NCBI GenBank assembly: GCA_963576565.1
Contig: OY755046.1
Coordinates: 73,649,719-73,713,718, forward strand
DNA length: 64,000 nucleotides
Direction of reading: 5' to 3'
Source of the DNA: Aspidapion aeneum
Taxonomy: Eukaryota; Arthropoda; Insecta; Coleoptera; Brentidae
The translations under genes and the position numbers were made by a program. This document shows positions 26,753 through 40,004 of this stretch, piece after piece (the first letter of the stretch is position 1; the number at the start of each line of letters is the position of its first letter). The notes under the pieces were generated by a model, which saw only the letters and a program-made list of their open reading frames with translations, searched no databases and had not been told where the DNA came from.

Positions 26753-26762
26753 AAGTAAAGCT

Positions 26763-27219
26763 AGTTCAAGAGTGGACCCAGAAAGGGATACAAAAGGAAT
26801 GGACCAACACAGGAAACCCCAGACAGGCGAAGGAGTATGTGACTGGCTGCTCCGTAGAACACGAAGAGAACTAACCGGACACTGCGTTCTACAAGGACAC
26901 TTGGCGACGATGAGAGTGAAGAAGGACGCGACGTGCGAGCGATGTTGGGCCGAGCACCAGACCTAGGCGCATTTCCTATCATGTGAAGCATACAAGCAGG
27001 CAAGAAGAGAGTTATTTGAAGAGGAAGCCTTTGAGACGGAGGACCTTCTGAATCTGAGGTGGCCCGATATTCTGGCCTTTGTACAAAAGACGGGCAGATT
27101 CCTTAGCGAAGGAAGGACGCAGTTGGGTGGATGCCCGGGAGTTGGCGAAAAGGGCGCTTTGTGCCTAGTCGCCAGGGCTAGAGCCTACCCCACACTACTA
27201 CTACTACTACTACTACTAC
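26763..27219 (+). pseudogene. Non-LTR retrotransposon 3' end (RNase H tail) with (ACT)n
   Basis: In the frame of 26772 the codons read VCDWLLRRTRRELTGHCVLQ, GHLATMRVKKDATCERCW, then after a stop HFLSCEAYKQARREL and WPDILAFVQKTGRFLSEGR. A CxxC...H...C arrangement after an RNase H-like TGHC is typical of the C-terminus of I/R1/LOA-like elements. The sequence ends in an ACT trinucleotide tract at 27190-27219. 5'-truncated; the 9-bp satellite abuts its 5' side. Confidence 0.75.
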
Positions 27220-27849
27220 GACAGCAAGTTCAGGTTTGCGAAAAACGAAAGCTCCTACGATATTTTGGCTACAACACAAATTACTGAAAAAAACCGGAAA
27301 TTTTTTTAATTTCTTAAATGTCAAAATACTATCATTGGCATTAATGGATTTTGACCAAAACCAAATATGAGCTTCTTACATATTTATTATTGCACTTCTT
27401 GGAATAGAAACTTTTTAATCAATGCTTGGGTTGAGGCTTGGGTACTTTTTTTAATCATATTTCTAGGTACTCGTCGCCAAGGCTATAAAATATTTTGTGT
27501 AAAAAAAAATTGAAAAAAAAAACTAGATAATTAATTAATAATAATTTTTGTTTTGATATAATATATTTCAAGATGTTTTTTGTAATTTGTTATAAACATT
27601 TTCTTGCTTTTATTTTAGTTATTAGTACCTACCTGCGAAAACATGTGAGTCGGGTCATAAAAAATTGCTAAAAAAACTGGTATTTTAGCATTTTTCATTC
27701 CCTAATAGTTTTAGAAGGTCAAATTTAGTTTGGCACACACATTTGCGCACGTACTACTACTACTACTTTGCCCACAATTCTTTGGTTTGCATAATTTTTA
27801 TTATTTTTTAAATTGTAGAAAATATAAATATAAAAAGCAAAAAGGGTTA

Positions 27850-28330
27850 TTGGTTGTCTTAACAGTATATTATGGAGCAGAGAGATAAAAAATAATGTAA
27901 AATTTAACATACATGAAACAATGGTGAAAAGCACGTTGTTGTATGGAATAGAGACGCGTAATAGAAAAATACAAAGCAGGAATGGAAAGTGTCGAAATGG
28001 ATGCAATTAGAAGATCAATAAGAATATCTAGAACAGATCATATAAGAAATGAGATTATAAAAGAAAGAACGGAACGGCTGACATCACTAAAAGACAACTG
28101 ATATGGTACGGCCATGTACAACGGATGAACGACGAAAGACTACCAAGGCAGGTCCTAGAATGGCAACCAATAGGGCGCAGAAAAAGAGGGCGTCCTAAAC
28201 TGGAATGGCAACAGTCAAGCCAAAGATCAATGAGTCAAAAAAACCTGACAGAAGATGATTCTCAGGATCGAAGGAGGTGGAGAATAGGCGTCGGATAATG
28301 TAGAAAAACGGTCTAAACCGACATAGTAGT
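27850..28330 (+). pseudogene. LINE reverse transcriptase C-terminal fragment (RTE-like)
   Basis: Plus-strand codons around 28078-28290 read DITKRQLIWYGHVQRMNDER, LPRQVLEWQPIGRRKRGRPK, LEWQQSSQRSMSQKN and RRRWRIGVG before stops. Upstream (27850-28075) further RT-like codons are present with frameshifts. It ends near GACATAGTAGTAG, the same 3' tail seen inverted at 33650. Confidence 0.75.
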
Positions 28331-28619
28331 AGAAAATATAATAATATGATACAAATAGTTCTTTTTTAATTCTTTTATTTTGTTTTTAAATTTTAATATT
28401 TTTATAAGCAAAATATTGGTTTTTACACGAGCTCAAAGTATTTTTTTTCTCGTAAAACCTTAAATTTGCACAATTTTTTGGCATAATAAAATAAAAAAAA
28501 ATAACCTTTTCTTTCTAAAAATAAAGTAAATAAATTATTAAAGTAATAGAAATGACTTTATTGATTAATTTATAAAAACATTTTTTGTTTTATTTTTCAA
28601 TTGTTTTAAGTAACAGTAA

Positions 28620-28865
28620 AAAATTTTAAAAAATAAATTTTTTCAATTTTTTTTAGAAGTTACGTTTTTCTCGAAAAGCAATTGAAAAACATTATTTTGA
28701 AAAGTCTTCTAGAACTTTTTTTTCAAACTCATATTTTGAACCTCAAAAACTTTTTTTTTGTTTTTCGTAATAATTTTTTTAGAAAAAATCGGATTTTAAA
28801 AAACGAGTTTTAAAAAATTGTTTTTCAAAAAAGTTGTTTTAAAAAAAAAAATTTTTACACATTTT
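28620..28865. repeat. Low-complexity TTTTTGAAAAA-type tract
   Basis: Alternating short palindromes of T and A runs with TTCTCGAAAAGC, TTTTTCAAAAAAGTTG. Similar tracts occur at 13430-13600, 52600-52870 and 62985-63195. Confidence 0.6.
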
Positions 28866-29605
28866 TTTATTTGTCATGTGCTTTAGGCAACCCGGTACTG
28901 CATACATAATAACCCCCTGCCAATATTACCTAGGATAAGAATATGTTTCGAATTTCGAAATCACACAATATTTTTCCGAAGAAAAAAAGATAATGTGAAA
29001 AAAAAAATAATAAAATGAATCATAAAGAGCATGCTGCGATTATATGTACCGTAAAATGGGGTGAATAGCAACTGGAGGGTGCAAAAAAAGACTTTTGTTT
29101 CAAATATTATATTTATTTCATAACCGTAGCGCGAATTCGATAGCTCCTAAACCGGTGAACCGATTTTCATGAGATATTCATAAAAATTGGATGGAAAATT
29201 TTGGTCTAAAAAGTAATATGTTTTTCTAGTCACCCCGTTTCAAGGTGAATAAAAAATTGGCACTTTTTCAAAATAAAATAGAAACTCTTATTTAAAAAAC
29301 TATAGCTTAATGGCTACTAAGTTTTTAGCTTCCTATCCCGCGGAGCAATGGCAAGACAAGGTATTATTTTCTACGAATTTTGTTTTTATGAAAACGACGA
29401 AAATGTGTTATTTGGGTATATTTTTCACCTATCTTAGCAATATCTTCGTGACATCTGTCTGTGTGTGAGTGTGTGTATGTCAGTCCGTGACACGATAGCT
29501 AAGCCGCTGATCCGATTTTTATGAGATTTTTATGAAATAAAGGGTTCGATACTTAACGAGCTGATTAGATTTTGGTCAAAATCCATTGATGCTAATGACA
29601 ATTTT

Positions 29606-30202
29606 GTGACACAAATTGGACGTATTCTGGGGAAACACAACATAAAAACGATCTTCAAGCCATCTAAGAAGATCGAGAACCACCTCAGATCTGCGAAGGA
29701 TATAAGGAACCCACTAAGTTCTTCGGGGGTATACCGCATTCCCTGTACCTGTGGAAGTGTCTACATCGGAACAACCAAACGGTCCGTAAACCCAAGAATC
29801 AAAGAACACAAAGCCAACTGTCGACTCGGACATACGGAAAAATCCGCAGTTGCAGACCACACACTAAACAATCAAGACCACCGAATAAAATTCGAAGACA
29901 CACAAGTTCTCTGCGCCTCCTCTTCATACTATCCAAGACTCTATAGAGAAGCAATCGAAATTCATAAACACCAGCAGAACTTCAACAGATCTGAAGAAAC
30001 TCTTAAAATTAACAGAACATGGGTACCGGTTCTTAAAAACACTAAACGGCTCGCTTACAAAAACAAAACTGAATCTCGGGAAAGTGCCCAATCAACGACC
30101 AGCTCTGATATACGCCCCGCCCACCATAGCGTATATAACCTGCGCCCGCGACAGACTAACCACCAGTCTTCGAGAAGCCGACAAACAGTCCACATCTCCT
30201 GA
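29606..30202 (+). pseudogene. Penelope-like element, C-terminal GIY-YIG endonuclease fragment
   Basis: An open frame of about 198 codons. The GIY-YIG core is seen as SGVYRIPCTCGSVYIGTTKR, followed by RIKEHKANCR and HKHQQNFNR, the arrangement typical of Penelope-like retroelements, whose RT precedes this domain. The RT is absent, so the copy is 5'-truncated; no canonical start is needed (the frame opens inside the element). The frame runs to a TGA at 30200-30202 with no internal stop, so the truncation is probably fairly recent. The stop overlaps a hammerhead-like motif. Confidence 0.85.
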
Positions 30203-30229
30203 AGATGCCATCCACTCGAGATGGCGAAA
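30199..30229 (+). ncRNA. Hammerhead ribozyme-like motif at the 3' end of the Penelope-like copy
   Basis: CTGAAGA (30199-30205) fits the CUGANGA core. A perfect 6-bp stem GCCATC/GATGGC (30207-30212 with 30220-30225) and then GAAA (30226-30229) follow. This is the order of the hammerhead catalytic core, and hammerheads are known from the ends of Penelope-like elements. Stem III (CGT ... ACG) is short, and the expected U before the cleavage site appears as A, so activity is doubtful. Confidence 0.5.
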
Positions 30230-30852
30230 CGTCGAGAACGAATTTCCAACGACGACGGCCGAACAGCCCGAAAGCACACCCACCATCAGTTTAAAAATTG
30301 AAATTATGCGAACTTTTGAACGCAGAATCGCATCAATATAAGGTTTTTGAAAAATCGTAGAACAGAGTTTTGTAAATAATTTGTGTTATAACCAAAAACT
30401 TAGATATTTACAAAAAACTGTTTTCAAGGCTGATATAGTATGGAGTTCAGTTGGAGTATGTTAATGCGCCAGGAAGGTATTAGAACAACACACATTCTAA
30501 CACATATTTTATCTATTATCATTTTTTTTCCCGATTAAAAAAATCGACAAATTTCAAAAATGTTTCTATTGACCCCATTTTACGGTATGTATGTATTTGT
30601 TATGAAATTTATTCTTTTGTCAAATTTCGAAATACAAAATATCTAATAACGTCTTTTTTTGCATACAAAATACTGATAAACTATTTTTGTAAATGCACCG
30701 CTATCCAAAATGATCTACGCCGGATCTGAGATATTTCTAGTGCATTTATTAGCACACTTAAGTAAAAAAGTCAAATCGCAAAAAGGCCAAACTTAAAAAA
30801 GTCGAAAAATAAAAAAAATTAAAAATAAAAGAGATGAACGTAATTAAAGCGA

Positions 30853-32830
30853 AACGTACCGGCCAATAAAGTACCGGCCGATAAGGCACCGGCCGATAAG
30901 ACACCGTCCGATAAGGTACCGGCCAATAAGGCACCGTCTGATAAGGTACCGTCCGATAAGACACCGGCCGATAAGGCCCCGGCCGATAAGACACCTGCCG
31001 ATAAGGTACCGGCCAATAAACTACCGGCCGATAAGGCACCGGCCGATAAGGAACCATCTGATAAGACACCGTCCGATAAGGTACCTGCCGGTAAGGCACC
31101 GGCTAATTAGGCACTGGCCGATAAGGTACCGGCCAATAATACACCGGCCGATAAGACACCGGCCTATAAGACACCGGCCGATAAAGTACCGGCCGATAAG
31201 GCACAGGCCGATAAGACACCGACCGATAACACACCGGCCGATAAGGTACCGGCCAATAAGGCACCGGCTGATAAGGTACCGTCTGATAAGGTACCGTCCG
31301 ATAAGACACCGGCCGATAAGGCACCGGCTGATAAGACACCGTCCGATAAGGTACCGGCCAATAAGGCACCGGCTGATAAGGTACCGTCTGATAAGGTACC
31401 GTCCAATAAGACACCGGCCGATAAGGCTCCGGCCGATAAGACACCGGCCGATAAGGTACCGGCCAATAAACTACCGGCCGATAAGGCACCGGCCGATAAG
31501 GCACCGGCCGATAAGGAACCATCTGATAAGACACCGTCCGATAAGGTACCGGCCGATAAGGCACCGGCTAATAAGGCACTGGCCGATAAGGTACCGGCCA
31601 ATAATACACCGGCCGATAAGACACCGGCCTATAAGACACCGGCCGATAAAGTACCGGCCGATAAGGCACAGGCCGATAAGACACCGACCGATAAGACACC
31701 GGCCGATAAGGTACCGGCCAATAATGCACCGGCTGATAAGGTACCGTCTGATAAGGTACCGTCCGATAAGACACCGGCCAATAAGGCACCGGCCGATAAG
31801 ACACCGTCCGATAAGGTACCGGCCAATAAGGCACCGGCTGATAAGGTACCGTCTGATAAGGTACCGTCCAATAAGACACCGGCCGATAAGGCCCCGGCCG
31901 ATAAGACACCGGCCGATAAGGTACCGGCCAATAAACTACCGGCCGATAAGGCACCGGCCGATAAGGCACCGGCCGATAAGGAACCATTTGATAAGACACC
32001 GTCCGATAAGGTACCGGCCGGTAAGGCACCGGCTAATTAGGCACTGGCCGATAAGGTACCGGCCAATAATACACCGGCCGATAAGACACCGGCCTATAAG
32101 ACACCGGCCGATAAAGTACCGGCCGATAAGGCACAGGCCGATAAGACACCTACCGAGAAGACACCGGCCGATAAGGTACCGGCCAATAAGGCACCGGCTG
32201 ATAAGGTACCGTCTGATAAGGTACCGTCCGATAAGACACCGGCCGATAAGGCACCGGCCGATAAAGTACCGGCCAATAAGGCACCGGCTGATAAGGTACC
32301 GTCTGATAAGGTACCGTCCAATAAGACACCGGCCGATAAGGCACCGGTCGATAAGACACCGACCGATAAGACACCGGCCGATAAGGTACCGGCCAATAAA
32401 GCACCGGCTGATAAGGTACCGTCTGATAAGGTACCGTCCGATAAGACACCGGCCGATAAGACACCGACCGATAAGACACCGGCCGATAAGGTACCGGCCA
32501 ATAAGGCACCGGCTGATAAGGTACCGTCTGATAAGGTACCGTCCGATAAGACACCGGCCGATAAGGCACCGGCCGATAAGACACCGTCCGATAAGGTACC
32601 GGCCAATAAGACTCCGGCCGGTAAAGTACCGGCCGATAAGGCACCGGTCAATAAGTACCGGCCGATAAGACACTGTCCGATAAGGTACCGGCCGATAAGG
32701 CACCGGCTGATAAGACACCGGCCGGTAAGGTACCGGCCAATAAGGCACCGGCCAATAAGGCACCGGCCGATAAGGTACCGTCCGATAACACACCGGCCGA
32801 TAAGGCACCGGCCGATAAGGTACCGGCCAA
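30853..32830. repeat. 15-bp satellite (GGCCGATAAGGYACC), about 132 copies, with ~465-bp higher-order repeat
   Basis: Units vary as GGCCGATAAGGTACC, GGCCAATAAGGCACC, GTCTGATAAGGTACC, GTCCGATAAGACACC. Blocks 31103-31567 and 31568-32032 are near-identical, giving a 31-unit higher-order period; variants continue to 32830. One 14-bp unit near 32655 shifts the phase. Since 15 is a multiple of 3, long frames of PYRPV-, GTLSAG- and IRHRPI-type repeats open on both strands; none has gene features. Confidence 0.96.
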
Positions 32831-32907
32831 GTCGAAAAAAATATAGTCGAAAATAATTTAAAGGAATCGAATTTTTATCGATCCATAAAAATGTCAAAAA
32901 TAATATA

Positions 32908-33551
32908 CAGTGAAACCTCCTATAAGCGGACACTCACGGTTTCGTCGATTTTGTCCGCTTATTGGAGGTGTCCGCTTATGAGGGAGAACTGCGAAATTTT
33001 AATATATATTTATTAACAATTCCCGCTGCTTGAGTTTTTCCGATTTTAAATTTTTCAGCGATCTTTTGTGCTGATAGATGTTCCTTCTCCGAAACGTTAA
33101 CAACTTTAATTTTTTCACATAAACTAAGAAGTTCTTTACTAGGCACCATTTCGAAGTGATCTGTTACTACCCAATTGAACAATAAAATTAAAACACAGCA
33201 GTCCCGCAGAATAAAAATTGTTGTAAATACGACAGAAATATTTAGTCTCCGCATTAAAACATTAAGAGGTAATTCCCCGGCTTCAGTGAGCGTTGTTGCC
33301 AACATACTACATAATATTTATGCCCATGTCGTGCAGCGCTGCGTCCCGTTGTCAGAGGTTCACGTCCGGTTAAGGGAGGTTTCAGATTTTTTTAACCAAA
33401 AAAAAATTGTCCGCGTCCGGTTATTAGAGTGTCCGGTTATAGGAGTGAATTTTACATATAAAGTAATAGGGAAAGGCTTGGTTCGAACAAATTTGTCCGC
33501 CTAAAGGGAGTGTCCGCTTAATAGAGGTGTCCGCAAGGAAAGGTTTCACTG
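32908..33551 (-). mobile_element. pogo/Tigger-like element (644 bp) with transposase N-terminal fragment
   Basis: Ends CAGTGAAACCTCCTATAAG and its complement, both abutting TA (32906 and 33552). The minus strand 33305-32976 encodes a 109-codon frame with MVPSKELLSLCEKIKVVNVS, EKEHLSAQKIAEKFKIGKTQ and AAGIVNKYILKF, a CENP-B-type N-terminal helix-turn-helix as in pogo transposases. The DDE domain is missing. Longer sibling of 14030-14429. Confidence 0.85.
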
Positions 33552-33655
33552 TACATCCAAATAACACATTTTCGGCGTTATCAGTTGTTTTTTTCATCAA
33601 AAAGAATACCTTTATCATTGCAGTGCGGACTAGGAAGGTCAAAATCACTACTATT

Positions 33656-34275
33656 ACTACTATGTCTGTTTAGAACTTTTTCTACGTTGTCCGACGCCTA
33701 TTCTCCATCTCCTTCGATCCTGACAATCATCTTCTGTCAGGTTTTTTTGACTCATTGATCATTGAAGAATCACTGTTGCCATTCTAGTTTAGGACGCCCT
33801 CTATTTCTGCGCCCTATTGGTTGCCATTCTAGGACCTGCTTTGGTAATCTTTCGTCGTTCATCCGTTGTACATATCCGTACCATATCAGTTGTCGTTTAG
33901 TGATGTCATCTGTTATGCTTCCCTCGATTCCCATTCTTTCTTTTATGATCTTCTCATTGATCTTATTGCATCCATTTTGACATTTTCCATCTTTGTTTGG
34001 TATTTTTCTGTGACGCGACAAGTCTCTATTTTATACAATAGCGTGCTTTTCACCAGTGTTTCATATATGTTAAATTTTAAATTTTTTTTATTTCTCTGAT
34101 ATATAAAATAATAATTCTTTTTTCTAGTTCTTTACAGTCTGTCTGTCTCATCAAATGGGACACCCAAGTATACATACTCATTGCATGGAGATATTGTTTG
34201 TCCATTGTCTAGTTCTAACTCACTTGATTCGTTTCCAATACATAAGAACTGTGTCTTGTCCACGTTCACTGTTAA
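33656..34275 (-). pseudogene. LINE reverse transcriptase C-terminal fragment (RTE-like)
   Basis: Minus-strand codons: VNVDKTQFLCIGNESSELEL (about 34275-34215), EYVYLGVPFDETDRL, STLLYKIETCRVTEKYQTKM, then MGIEGSITDDITKRQLIWYG, YVQRMNDERLPKQVLEWQPI and GRRNRGRPKLEWQQ, with several stops. It begins (3' end) in an ACTACTATTACTACTATG tail, and abuts the pogo-like element. Confidence 0.8.
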
Positions 34276-34554
34276 CCCTTACTTTTGGTAAAAATCAGGC
34301 GGTCTAAAATTTTTATATTTTTACCAACATACCAACCAACCAACCCGCCTTGATTTGATTTTTTTAATCAAAAACAGAAACAATAAACAGAAAATTCAAT
34401 ATCAACAGGAAGTTCAATCTGAACGATTTTTTGTGGCATATAGGGGACACCCGATACTACCCTTTCACTTTTTCTTAAAGGCGATTTTTACTTGTGATGG
34501 GTCTAAGTGTGTGAAAAATCTTAAATTGCGAAGCTATAAAGTTTGTCAAACCTT

Positions 34555-34970
34555 CAAGGTGTTGTTTTATTGCATCTCGATGGCCACACTTTACTGCAAC
34601 TCAGTGCTTTTTTTGATAAAGTTTATAGTTTTTGAGATATGAATTTTCAAAGTTTAGACATTTTGATCCTATGGTATTCCATATCCTAAAAATCGCCAAA
34701 TGACGTTTTTCACCATACACCATACTGTAACTCGGTGCTTTTGTTGATAAAATGTATAGTTTGGAAGATATAAATTTTCAAAGTATGTCAATTTCGGTCC
34801 TATGGGATTTCCTACCCTAAAAATCGCTAAATGATGTTTTTCCAAATCTCAACTTAAGGTGTAATTTTTAACATCTCTATGGCCACAACATACTGTAACT
34901 CGGTGCTTTTGTTGATAAAATGTATAGTTTGGGAGATATGAATTTTCAAATTTTGTCGAATAAAAAATAG
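34555..34970. repeat. Imperfect tandem repeat, 130-165 bp x 3
   Basis: ATGGCCACA...TACTGTAACTCGGTGCTTTTGTTGATAAAATGTATAG-type blocks recur near 34599 (diverged), 34731 and 34895, each followed by GAGATATGAATTTTCAAA and a CCTAAAAATCGC block. Confidence 0.7.
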
Positions 34971-35494
34971 GAAAAATATAAATAAAAAATTTTTAGGTTT
35001 TTAAAATTTTAAAGTTAAGGATCAATTGTACATAGACCTATTAGATAAATAAACAAATAATTAAAAAAAAAATTCAAAAATCGATAAATGACATGTTTGT
35101 CCTCAAAGAACTTTGAAGACTTGCGTTTTCTTTAGCAGTTTTCATTGACATAAAGCTTCTAATTTTTAGTTCCAGAAAAAAAATAAACAATGCATAGGCC
35201 GCAAATTTTTACCGATAATAAAATTTTTAAAAATTTTACTTTAAAATGTAATTTTTTCAAATTTTGTTGATTGATGCCAAATTTAACTGATTTTGCTCAA
35301 ATTTTCACATTTTATTTGCACGTAGTGGCAAACTTTAAAGTCCTATTAAATCCCGCAAAAAAAAATGGTTTTGTGTTTTTTCCCTTCTTGGCCCCCCCGG
35401 ACATCCTGCTTTCAAGACGAGTTTAGTGAATATAAAAATGACATTAAAAAAGTCGGCAACCGTACTATCATAGCTTTGACCATACAGGAATTAA

Positions 35495-35502
<8 letters not shown>

Positions 35503-35552
<50 letters not shown>
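35503..35552. repeat. (TA)n microsatellite
   Basis: About 25 TA units. Confidence 0.95.
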
Positions 35553-35557
<5 letters not shown>

Positions 35558-35828
35558 TCTATGCTTAGACCCTTAAGTCTTTGTATTCCATGGGTATTCA
35601 TACGAATATTTATAAAATGTACCAAATTCTTAAAGGTCAGCCCAGTTATAAAATGACCACTTTTTTTGTTTTGTTATTCTTTGTTAATTGTTTTCAGCGT
35701 TTGTAAAATTGCAACAATTTTTGACATTTAAATAGATTCTATTGTTTAATGTATATAAAAGGAAGTTATGTTATCAAATTGGCCATATAGTGTGTATCCG
35801 TTTTGATTTTTTACCAATGTTCCCAGCA

Positions 35829-36066
35829 GGGCCGTACCCAGGAACGAATTTTGGAGGGGGGATTAAAAATGTCAACAAATAATTGCGTATTGTGCAATTT
35901 TTTTGTCCCGGGTCCCCCAAATTTTAGATTTTTTTAGATATTTTCCACATATTTCATTAATAAAAAGCTAAAATAGTGTAAAATACGATATAATATGGCG
36001 TCGCCCTATCCCCCACTCACCCAGAGGCTGCGCCCCCCTCAAGACAAATTTCTGGGTGCGTCACTA
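35829..36066. mobile_element. Degenerate hAT-like MITE
   Basis: CAGGGCCGTACCCAGG at the left and CTGGGTGCGTCACT at the right bracket blocks shared with the 14.8- and 39.7-kb elements (TTTCATTAATAAAAAGCTAAAATAG-type, GTAAAATACGATATAAT-type). Target duplication not identified. Confidence 0.55.
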
Positions 36067-36977
36067 TAAATAATGATTATTAAACATATTTTTACAAATT
36101 AATTTAGTATTATAACCCGAACCAAACCTACCCCCCTTCCAAAGTCGATTTTTTTATACGGCACTGACATTATAAATTTTATGCATTGAAATAATAAAAT
36201 AATAATTTAATTTGTAGGTTCAAGATTTTAAAAATTAAGTATTTCTTCCCTTCTTCAATCCCCCCCCCACCATAATCAACGGCAAACCATGCTCTCTGCG
36301 CCAGGAGGAATGGGTCAATTTGCCGCGGCCAATTAACCGTCAACAAAACAGCCCGCCGGCCGCTGTAGTTTTAGTTTGCAATTTTGTTTATTTCGTATAG
36401 TAAACTTTTTTCAAAAAAATATTTTGATTTTTAAAAAAAATATTTTTTTTGATCGGCGGCGGCGAATCGCCCTAGACCTGCTCTAGGATCGAGTGTTTCC
36501 AAAAATAAATATATTAAAATATGAATTTTTAAAGTCAGACAAATTCTTTTAAGTAAATATTTTTAAACAAGCTTTCGGACAATGCCCTTTACTAAACACA
36601 CTTTGAAAAAATTCCAAAGACTTTTGTCACCATTTTGTATTACTATTTCTTATACAAGGTGATTAAAAAGTAAGCATTGCATAAAAACAAGGCTAAAAGT
36701 TGGTGTACTGTATAAATAATTGATAATAAATAAAATTCAAAATTTTATAATTTTTTTTAGTGGCGTCACATGGCGAGTAGGCTAGGGTAAAAACTAATAA
36801 AAACATTCTTATTTCTTTTATTCTTTAGGTTATTGCGATTTTGCTTAGAAATCTAGAGTTTTCTACATAAAAAAGATACTCTTACTTCAGTTCGATAAAG
36901 CGTACCGTTTACAAGAAAATCGACTTGGAACATTTTCTAATTTGTGTATAAAAATTATTATGCATTACGTTAAAAAT

Positions 36978-37105
36978 GGGCACCTAAGCTCACACTAGGT
37001 ACTATAGTTATAGTGTACGTGTCTCAATTACCTTTCGTTTGATATGACACACGCCATATTTTCATTTAAACTCTAATTTTTGAAATCTACCCTCACCCTT
37101 TTTTT
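36978..37105 (-). repeat. Truncated inverted fragment of the (TGTC)n element family
   Basis: GGGCACCTAAGCTCACACTA, ACTATAGTTATAGTG and CATATTTTCATTTAAACTC match the right part of the elements at 38 and 50 kb, inverted. The microsatellite is absent. Confidence 0.65.
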
Positions 37106-37823
37106 TTAAGATATATAAAATTTTTTGAAAGTGGAGCAACATTTTTTTTGTAAGCTAAAAACAAAAAAAAAATGTTTCTTAATAGTTTTGGTCAGGTGAT
37201 TTACACAAAGAAATTTTAAGTCAAGGATTAAAAATGTTTGATTTTTTTTTCAAAAAACGGCTGATAATCTGCAGCTGCATGCACATGATATCTTTAGTTT
37301 ATTAAATGAATACAAGGCTCTTCAACACTATAACTGCGTTTATTCGACCAAATAAAATTCAAAGGAATTACCATTTCCTAAAACTTTTACCAAGGACGCA
37401 CCCAGGGGCCTGGGACCCCCTCTGCCCAAGCCTGAGACTTTTAGATATGTCCCACTTATTTCATGAATAATATCAATGGATCCATGATGGATCTGATCTC
37501 CCCTTTAAGAGGTTAAACGGCTGAACCGATTTTGATCAAAGAGGTATCGTTGAATTGCTACTGAACGAACGAACGATCCAGGAATCAACATGGCGGTCTT
37601 CAGACGCCATTTTGTCACGTGATGTAGGCTTTAACGCATACAAATTATCTAAATTTCAGGCGATTTTATTGAAATTCCTTTGATTACCCATTGCAAAGGT
37701 CCTCTAATTTGCTGTAGTTACTTTGTAGTCCTCCCTTTTTTTCCAACACCATTTTACTAGTTCCTCCCTCTCCCTCTCTCATTCCCGCCATCCTTATTAT
37801 TAATAGTTATAGCTATAACTTTT

Positions 37824-38984
<1,161 letters not shown>

Positions 38985-39700
38985 TCTTCTTTTCTTTTCA
39001 AAAGTTCTTTCTGCACACGCTTGAAGACTTTTTTTCAACATCATTTTTCTAGTTTCCGCCTCCCTCTCTTCTCCCTCTTATTAGTAATAGTTGTAGCTAT
39101 ACCTTTCACAAATATAGAGCGATTTCAAAAATTCTTTCTGCACACGCTTTAAGACTTTTTTCCAACATCATTTTACTATTTTCCCCCTTCCTCTCCCTCT
39201 CTTCTCCTCAGTCTCCTTATTAGTAATAGTTGTAGCCATAGCTTTCACAAATTTAGAGTGATAGTTTCCTCCTCCCTCTCTCCTCCCCCACCTTCACTCA
39301 ATGAAAGGCATGGCAGTTGCCCCACCCTGGCTTGCGACCTGCCCCATCTTGGCTTTAGCTCATTTACTAAGACGTTTTATCAAGGTTTATTCGCAATCCT
39401 CGCAAGTTAATATAAAATTAAGTTTAGGTTATTTGATTGTACATTTTTTTGCTTTTTTGCTTTTTTGCCCCACCCTGAGCGACACCCTGACTACGCTCAT
39501 GATGAAAGGTAACACTGTTCGGGTCCGTAAAAAATCTACAAGTACTTTTTGGGAAAAGCTAAATTAATTGTAAATGCATAGTGCTTTTTATAAGGTTGAA
39601 TAAAAATTAAACCTAAAAGTTGGAAATAAAAAATAAATAAATAAAAAAAAAACCCAACTGCTAAATGACTTGTAACTACTAGTCGCAGTTGGGTACAAAA

Positions 39701-39864
39701 CAGTGGCGTGTATAGAAAAAAGTTTCGGAGGGGGCCCGAGACAGTTTCGGGGGGGGGGGGGGGGGGCCGAGCCCTCATGAGGCCGTATTTTATGCTATTT
39801 TATGTTTGTATTCATGAAATATGTAGAAAACAGCTAAAAAAATCTTAGCTTATATACGCCACTG
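39701..39864. mobile_element. hAT-like MITE (164 bp) with 8-bp duplication GTACAAAA
   Basis: Left end CAGTGGCGTGTATAGA, right end TATATACGCCACTG. GTACAAAA at 39693-39700 and 39865-39872 is a perfect 8-bp direct repeat. A run of 16 G lies inside. Confidence 0.9.
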
Positions 39865-40004
39865 GTACAAAATAAAACTGTATAATTTCGTAAGTGCGCT
39901 TTGGGCATCAAAACTAAAAATTGAAGCATGTCGTACATTGTAGGTATACTCGAGGGGTGATCAGCTGAACCAAATTTATATACCGTCCTACAGGACTTTA
40001 ATGA

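Larger units (their letters stand above)
29330..30445. repeat. Inverted copy of the Rab7-intron repeat family, split by a Penelope-like insertion
   Basis: 29400-29600 (GAGCTGATTAGATTTTGG, ATGCTAATGACA) and 30355-30440 (AGATATTTACAAAAAACTG) are the two halves of the family seen at 11.3 and 21.5 kb in reverse orientation. The intervening 29601-30350 is the Penelope-like fragment. Confidence 0.65.

Noticed and set aside
25027..26874. 615- and 545-codon open frames of repeating LQK or TKI
   Set aside because: They are the nonamer satellite read in frames without stops; no start context, splice sites or non-repeat coding sequence.
30758..32933. Overlapping open frames of PYRPV, GTLSAG and IRHRPI repeats
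   Set aside because: A 15-bp unit keeps several frames open on both strands; coding would require all frames to be proteins at once.
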